From Cryptomeria japonica (taxonomy: Eukaryota > Streptophyta > Pinopsida > Cupressales > Cupressaceae): DNA of 64,000 bases. Under the pieces are notes generated by a model. It ran no database searches. It was not told the origin of the DNA and was given only the letters and a program-made list of their open reading frames with translations. Made by a program: the position numbers and the translations under genes. The stretch spans positions 630,331,240 to 630,395,239 of the forward strand of contig NC_081415.1 in NCBI RefSeq assembly GCF_030272615.1, given 5' to 3'. Positions within the stretch are counted from its first letter, which is position 1. Every line of letters begins with the position of its first letter. Shown here piece after piece: positions 57,959 through 64,000 of the stretch.

Positions 57959-58896
57959 AGCTTCTTCTTGTTCATCATGGGATTCATCAATTGGATAGAT
58001 AGGGACATGAGTAGGATGTGAAGAATTAGTATTATCCTAAAAGAAGTCACCCAAATTATGCTCCATCTCCTCGGTAATTAAACCTTGGAAAACCTTAATT
58101 CTAATGCTTCATCTAATGGGGATGGTGTAGGTAGGACTAATAGTGGTGAAACTCATGCACTAGAGGGAAAATTGGGAATTTTGAATGTGAATTTTGAATA
58201 ATAGGAACAAAGTGCCCAAAAATTGAATAATGCAAAATTTGAGAAAATAATGATTAAACAATTTGACATTGTTGGAAGAAGAAAATGACACAATTTCCAA
58301 AAAATAATGTTTATGATAAATGACAGGAAATTGGAATTTAAAAATAGGGCCAATGGGATACCACTTAATTTTAAAATTGATAAAATCAAAATTTTTAAAA
58401 TCAGGGCAGGGTATAATTAACCACTTAATTTTTTTTTTTAAATCTTAAAATTTGAAATGTTGAAATTTGGAGGTATTCATTATTTTAGAGGGATCAAAAA
58501 GCGACAAAATCAGCCAATTTTCTGGATTTAAGCTATTAAATACGGTCATAACAGTCTCCCGAAATTTTGGGAAAAAAGCCAAGGACCATGTTGAAAGTGC
58601 ACACGGTTCGACCAACTTTTTTTGAAATTTTCAAGGATGAAATTTACAATGATTTTAAAGCGGACCCCAAAAAATTGGTGAATTTTACAATCTCTAGATC
58701 GGCAAAATGAAGGTTTGGATGGGAAAATAGGACCCTATGAGGGTTTTGAAAAAAATGAGGAATTGAATTGAAAATTTGAAAAGGGTCAAACCTAATGGAT
58801 AGGGACACCTTGAAAAATGTTTAGAAAATTGAAATTGATTGAAATTTGCACAAAATCCAATTAAATTTGAAAATTAGGGTTTTAGGACCTAACCAC
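57959..58896 (-). other. Leader of element E
   Basis: AT-rich, A-run rich, no ORF supported. The primer-binding site expected near 58890 is not recognisable because of the deletion at the 5' LTR. Confidence 0.55.
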
Positions 58897-59614
58897 AGTT
58901 GCGCACCTGCAACCTACACACAAAAAAGAGAGGAAAAGGGGTTTGGATTAGGGGTTTTCCTTGAGGTCAAACCCCATTTTTGTAATTAACCAAATGATGA
59001 AAGAAAATACTTGCAAGTAAAAGTAAATGAAAGACTGAAATGTAAGTCACCTCAAGGGAGGTTGTAGATAGAATGTAGGTATATTTTCTTGTATTGAATT
59101 GAATGTTGAAAGGGATCTCCTCTTCAATGGTTGAATCTTTGACTTGAATGCAACACCTAGCCTTGAAGTGAGACTTAAGAATGCCCAATGTTGGAAAGGA
59201 ATGCTTTAATGCGTGATCGATGAAAACTTACAACTTATGCAAATGGGAAGGTGAATGTGACTTATATACTCGTCAATTAGGGCTAATTGGCTGATTTTTC
59301 ATCACAGGCTGACACAGGGAAGGTTTTCTCGCTTTAAGCAATCTCCAATGTAAAGATAGGATAGAGGGGGCCCCAAAATAGGGCAAGGATATGGGTGCCA
59401 CGCCTCTTTCCTAGGAGGATAGGGGTGCCACACCCATGTCCTTCCCTTGTCTCAGAACAGGAAGTAGGTTCAGGCAGTGCAAAGGGTAGAATAAGGCAGT
59501 TTCTGGGGGTTGAGAAAGTCTTGGGTCTCTGATCAGGTTTAGGGATTCGAATCGCCAACTTGAAGACCCTAATGTGGTTGAAAATTGCAAGGGTCACAAT
59601 TTCATGACACTACA
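58897..59614 (-). repeat. 5' LTR of element E, truncated
   Basis: About 718 bp aligned to 53209-53917. The ~460 bp that should lie at its low end, and the primer-binding site, are missing: sequence similarity stops abruptly at CGCACCTGCAACC. A deletion joined LTR and leader. It also has a 25-30 bp local duplication around GGGTGCCAC (59390-59440). Confidence 0.85.
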
Positions 59615-60945
59615 GGGGTCATATGGGGTCAGTAGGGGTCATTAGGGGTCTTAAGGATCCATTAAAGGTCATAAGGGGTTGTTAAAAACATAAGGGGTCT
59701 TAAGGGTTCTTATGGTGTCGTATGGGGTCTTATATTATGCATGTTAGGATCTTGAAAGGGGTTAAAAGATGTTTTAGGATGTATTAAGGGGTTGTTCATG
59801 TCTTAATATCTCCTAGGATGTACTAAGGGATTGGATGATGTCTTACAAGGTCCTAGGATGTACTAAGTTCTCCTAAGTGTCTTAAGAGGTCCTAGTATGT
59901 GCTAAGGGGTCGTAGGATAACATTTTAACATCTAATTGTATATGTGTACAACATTTATAAATAATTAAACATTAAAAGATTTTAACCATTAAATAATTTT
60001 AAAACCAATATATTACTAAGCATTAAAAAAAATTTAAATTAATATATTATTAAGCATTAAAAAACTAAAAAACTAATAAACTATACAAAATTATAAAGAA
60101 AAACTAAAACATTAATATATTAACACTAATTTCTTTGCCCCCTTCTTCTCCTCGACCACTAAACTCTAAGTCGATTAGTGCAAAATGAGGCGAAAAGCCT
60201 TTTTTGGAGCTTATATAGCAAAGGGATTCTGGCTAGAAGGGTTTCGGTCGGAACCCCTTTGCCACGTCGGTGCCATGTGACTACCACATTGGTCCAGCTG
60301 GAACCCTTTTGGCTAGAACGCTTCCAGCCGGATCGCACAGATAAGCTCTAGGTGCGACACAGATCCATACTTTTACCCCTATTCTCTTATGCACGAATTG
60401 AGAGAGCACAAGCGCTCATTGATGCTATCAAGACCATTTTGTTCTCTCTTTGTGGCAAAAATGTAATCTTTTTTCATGATCAATATAATGGTAGCTACCC
60501 CTAGGTAGTAGTTGGCTGAAAAACAAAATATATAATTGCTATTTTATTTGTTATATAATTATATGTACTTTAATCTTAATTTTTAATAGAGAAGGCCTAT
60601 TCATCAAAAAAATATATAGTTAATTAATAATGTAGTAATAATTAATTTAATAAAAAATAACAATCTCATTAAAAATTAGAATATAAATTATAATATAATA
60701 TTATGTATAATTTTTCATGACTTGAATTAGTCTTCTCTTGGAGATGCATTTGTCTTAATATTGATATGATTTTAGGCTCCATACTTGGCTATGATCTATT
60801 TTCCTTCATATACTAATTTTAAGATTAAATATATAATTAGATGATTGATAACATCCATTTTCAACATAAAACTACATTCACATGCCTTAGGACACTTTTT
60901 GATATATTAATATCATGTTATTTTTTTGGAAGTTCTACATTGTTG
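59615..60945 (+). repeat. Array edge and tail, copy II
   Basis: Parallels 36590-38040: degenerate GGGGTCATTAGGGG words, CTAGGATGTACTAAGG units, AT-rich stretch, GC-richer segment at 60130-60480 with GCTTATATAGCAAAG, and the ATTAATATATAGTTAATTAATAA block. It has fewer CTAGGATGTACTAAGGGG units than copy I. Confidence 0.85.
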
Positions 60946-60959
60946 CTAATTAACATGCA

Positions 60960-61592
60960 ATGAATTTGAAGTTTCATGACTTGATGCATGACATTCTAGA
61001 AGATTATATTAATGATTTATTAAAAATATATACTCTTCTTGAAAATTATGAGGATTATCTTCACATTATCTTCCAATATCTACACCAATACAAACTATGT
61101 TTGAATTCCAACAATTATGTGTTTGATGTTGAAAGTGGATTAATTTTTGGTTTCATTATCTCTCATCTATGATCGATTTGGATAGTAAAATATCGATTTT
61201 ATTAAATTAGTTTCCCATTTCCCAACAACATGTCTCCATTCTATAGCCTTAAAGTAAAATTCAAGATATTTATTAATTTTTTGTTAAGTTAGTTGACTAT
61301 ACTAATCTTTTCATTGATCTTCTAAAGAAAGATGTGAAATTCTCCTAAAATAAAGAGTGTTGTGAGCCCTTGAGGTTCTTGAAACATATGTAGATTTGAA
61401 TCTTATGTCTTGATTCTTTTCACTCATGGTTGTCATATTCCTCTACACATATCTACTATTGACTATCATATTGGAGCTCTAGTTGTGCAAGACTATTATA
61501 ATGGTAGAGAATGTGTCATATATCTCATTAGTAGAATATTATTAGAATGTGTGACACATTACACTCTTAAAAAAATGATAGTGTTTGTGTAA
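60960..61592 (+). pseudogene. Ty3/gypsy RT-RNase H fragment, copy II
   Basis: ORFs 60960-61172 and 61410-61592 are near-identical in protein to 38055-38267 and 38505-38687; both copies have Y-I-N-D at the catalytic site, so the change predates the duplication. Small differences (for example K to N in the N-S-N-K-Y segment) are copy-specific. Confidence 0.78.
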
Positions 61593-62835
61593 TACCTCTC
61601 GTGTTTGCATTCTATCATTATTGTTTTGAGCTAACATTGATATTATATACGATACATTTGGATTGTGTGTATGATTATTCTTTTTTATTGGCACCCATGT
61701 GGTGCATCTTGATTAGAGTTATACTCTTTTGATCATATAGATATCACTATTGATGATTATTGATGGTTATACATTTAGATTCAATGATGGTTATACTTAT
61801 GATGCAATGATGAGATGATCATATGATGACATTCTAATTGTACATATGTGATGTGCTTGCATTATGATGCATGGATTATGTTATAGTCAATTAATGATGT
61901 ATTGTTATTGACCATGTTATTGTTTGACCCCGATTGAGAAATATCTATATGTGTTCTTGGATATCATGAATATCCACATGTACCCATAATGGTTGTTGAG
62001 TAATGCAAGTACAAGGTATCGACTCCACCCTGCTCCGCAGGTCTAAGCGTACTTATTTCCCCGATGGTTGTTACAATAGAAAGCAATATGACCATTATAT
62101 TATCCAGCCATAACCATCATTCATAATTTAGATAATTTCCTTGTGCTATTTTTTATGCCTTTAATTACCACATTTGGTAATTATTGGTAAACCCTATTGC
62201 ACCTTTGTGAAAAGGCCCATAAAGATTGTATGTGCATAACGATTTATTTGCAATTTATTATCATTTTGATGTATGTGTTAATGGTGTTTTAATAATATTG
62301 TGGCAATTCAATAATTAAATGTTTAGTGTGTCTTGTATATAGTTAAAATGTCTATAATTGCATAATTTGGCTTTGTGGGTCATTGGGAAATTTAAAAATT
62401 GACTTAAGTTTTAATTTGTTTTATTATTATTTTAGTTCATTTCAAAAGGTGAGTTTATTTTGGAGAATTAGAAGCCTATTGTTATACTTAGTTTTATTTT
62501 CACATTTCACTCTCTAATAGCCTACTACATTGAGAATTTGGTTTTCTCATTGCAAGAGATCTAGTGGGAGAAATTGTGTAGGTAGGAGCTTGTTGAATTT
62601 GTCTTGGTGAATTCATTATGTTGTTCAAAGGAATCACCCTCTTTCTTGGTGCGTGGAAAACAATTGCATTTTGAATATTTTGTCTCATGTTTGATGTAGG
62701 AATTAATTTCTTTATTCTTTCTCAATTTCATTTAATTGGTATGAGGAAAAAAATATTCTAGTTTATACCATTTCATTTTATTGATTCCTCATTTAGATTT
62801 CATTTAATTTTGAAAACCATGTTTTAAGCAAAGTT
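61593..62835. other. AT-rich sequence, unassigned
   Basis: The first ~150 bases align with the end of copy I (38690-38790 and 40274-40335), including the empty site of the solo LTR. After about 61760 the sequence is found nowhere else in the window. GATGGTTATAC and related words recur near 61765-61800. No gene supported. Confidence 0.5.
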
Positions 62836-63868
62836 TGTTAGGTCCCGGAGACAACTAAGAGGGAGGGGGGGTGTGTGAATCAATTGTCAAATAAATTTAA
62901 GCCAAAAACAACTTAACCAACCTTAATGCTTAATATCGGTAAACCAAACTTTATGTTGGTAGACAGTTTATCAATTAATTGCAATACCAATAAAGATTAA
63001 TGCATGAAACAGAAAGACAATAACATCCACAACACATAACACCAATATTTGTACGTGGAAACCCTGTAAGGGGAAAAACCACAGTGGGAAACCTTACCCA
63101 CAATCAGATTATACTACTGCAGCTAGTATATGTATACAAATGGGGTCTGCACATGCAGAAAGGCCAAGCACCTAGAGCTCACTAAACACAAATAGGAGTC
63201 ACAGTGACTACAATTGGATGGTTAAATCCAATAATGATGTACTGCTCAAAATAGCATCTTCATATGCTAGATTCAGTATCGGTGTAGTTCTGATTGCCTT
63301 TACAAAAACCTTCCTTCAACCTTCAAATGATGTCTGCATGTATAGCTCTGCTTATTCTCACATATATCGAATTACAATCCTTCTTACATTCGCATATCGA
63401 TCCCATAACCTAAGACCAATTTTAGTAGGTCAGCTCTAAAAGATATTACAATAAAATCAATTACAAATAAAACAATATCCGATGCATGATGTCAGCTCAA
63501 TGCATTTAAAATAACAAAAAAATCATCTCTAAGGTGTGTCGTGCTGATCTAGAATAGATAAGCATGTCGGTGCTTATTCTGGAACTATTTGTCGGTAACA
63601 ACAAATATGCAAACACGAATATACCAATTAACAAATCTCCAAGACAAAGTGTCAAAATGATGTCTTTGACATAACCAAGTGTTTTCCATATCATTCCAAG
63701 TGTCGGTGAACAATATATCTTGCTGGTGTACTAGATACCGATGACTGTGCATAAGTCACTTTGCTTGCTGGTAAACATTGCCAATTCTCCAAGTGCCAGA
63801 GTTGATAAGTTGTTAATAGGTGTTGACATCAATGACAAAACCATATCAACATATCCAAAATACCAACA
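62836..63868 (-). repeat. 3' LTR of element F
   Basis: 1,033 bp, plus-strand ends TGTTAGGTCCCGGAG and ATACCAACA. Same family as the solo LTR 16983-18041 in termini and internal order (CACATGCAGAAAGGCCAA, TAAGACCAATTTTAGTAGGT). Confidence 0.9.
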
Positions 63869-64000
63869 ATCTCCCCCTTTGGCATTGATGGCAACACAAG
63901 ATGGAAAAACCATCAAAGTGCCAAAACAGAAATGCCAAATACCAAAAACCAACAATCTCCCAAAAAGAGATCAAAACCAAAAATTAAAATTCAGGTACAG
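62836..64000 (-). mobile_element. Ty1/copia-type element F, 3' end, cut by window end
   Basis: A 3' LTR at 62836-63868 followed by a polypurine tract at 63868-63882 and about 120 bases of interior with more CTCCCCC words. The rest lies beyond the window. The tract next to the LTR shows this is not a solo LTR. The left flank AAGTT (62831-62835) would be its target duplication. Confidence 0.82.

Larger units (their letters stand above)
52750..59614 (-). mobile_element. Gag/protease-only Ty3/gypsy element E (non-autonomous)
   Basis: Left LTR 52750-53917 and right LTR remnant 58897-59614 flank, on the minus strand, gypsy gag, a zinc motif, an aspartic protease and proline-rich ORFs, but no RT, RNase H or integrase. 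Perfect GGGGT duplications flank it (52745-52749 and 59615-59619), and the empty site is present in copy I near 36590. A polypurine tract (minus GTGGGGGCTAAA, about 53918-53930) abuts the 3' LTR. The layout matches the TR-GAG class of plant elements, which need a partner for pol. Confidence 0.87.

Noticed and set aside
62500..62688. 62-codon minus-strand ORF in the unassigned right flank
   Set aside because: No recognisable motif, length expected by chance in AT-rich DNA, no supporting context.

Overview
This window is plant nuclear intergenic DNA made almost entirely of nested retrotransposons sitting in a satellite-like tandem array. I see no ordinary host gene, no tRNA or rRNA gene and no prokaryotic feature. 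The lineages (Tat-type Ty3/gypsy with two RNase H domains, Sirevirus-like Ty1/copia with long LTRs, a plant L1-type LINE) point to a seed plant. The nesting depth, the size of the elements and their heavy decay fit a very large genome, possibly a gymnosperm, but the sequence does not prove the species.

Bottom layer: a tandem array whose monomers (about 148 bp, with a 125-bp variant) consist of two back-to-back palindromes. It survives at 4335-4813, 33611-37010, 40345-41129, 51997-52749 and 59615-59940. The array is followed by an AT-rich tail holding a broken Ty3/gypsy reverse transcriptase/RNase H fragment. Array plus tail is duplicated in direct tandem: copy I is about 35053-38790 plus 40274-40344, and copy II is 40345-41129 plus 51997-52749 plus 59615-61760. 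Each copy shows the empty site for insertions in the other.

Middle layer, inserted in the array or tail: (A) a copia element at 1-4334, minus strand, cut by the window edge; (B) a giant Tat-lineage gypsy element at 4814-33610, plus strand, with gag, protease, G-patch-like linker, RT, RNase H, a second RNase H, integrase and an antisense plant-mobile-domain ORF; (C) a solo LTR at 38791-40268; (D) a copia-like non-autonomous element at 41130-51996, minus strand, with a zinc-knuckle ORF and a long second ORF of about 1,100 codons but no recognisable pol; (E) a gag/protease-only gypsy element at 52750-59614, minus strand; (F) the 3' end of another copia element from 62836 to the window end.

Top layer: inside B are four solo LTRs (10649-12231, 16983-18041, 18219-19026, 31011-31886) and a complete copia element with two LTRs (21017-28761); inside D is a 5'-truncated LINE (43092-47214). 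Target-site duplications are readable for nearly all of them. Removing the insertions brings B to about 16.7 kb and rejoins its integrase in frame, and removing the LINE rejoins the long ORF of D in frame. All coding regions carry stops or frameshifts, so nothing here looks currently autonomous. The most unusual items are the palindromic satellite, the long ORF of element D, the extra ORF after the LINE RNase H, and the antisense ORF of element B.
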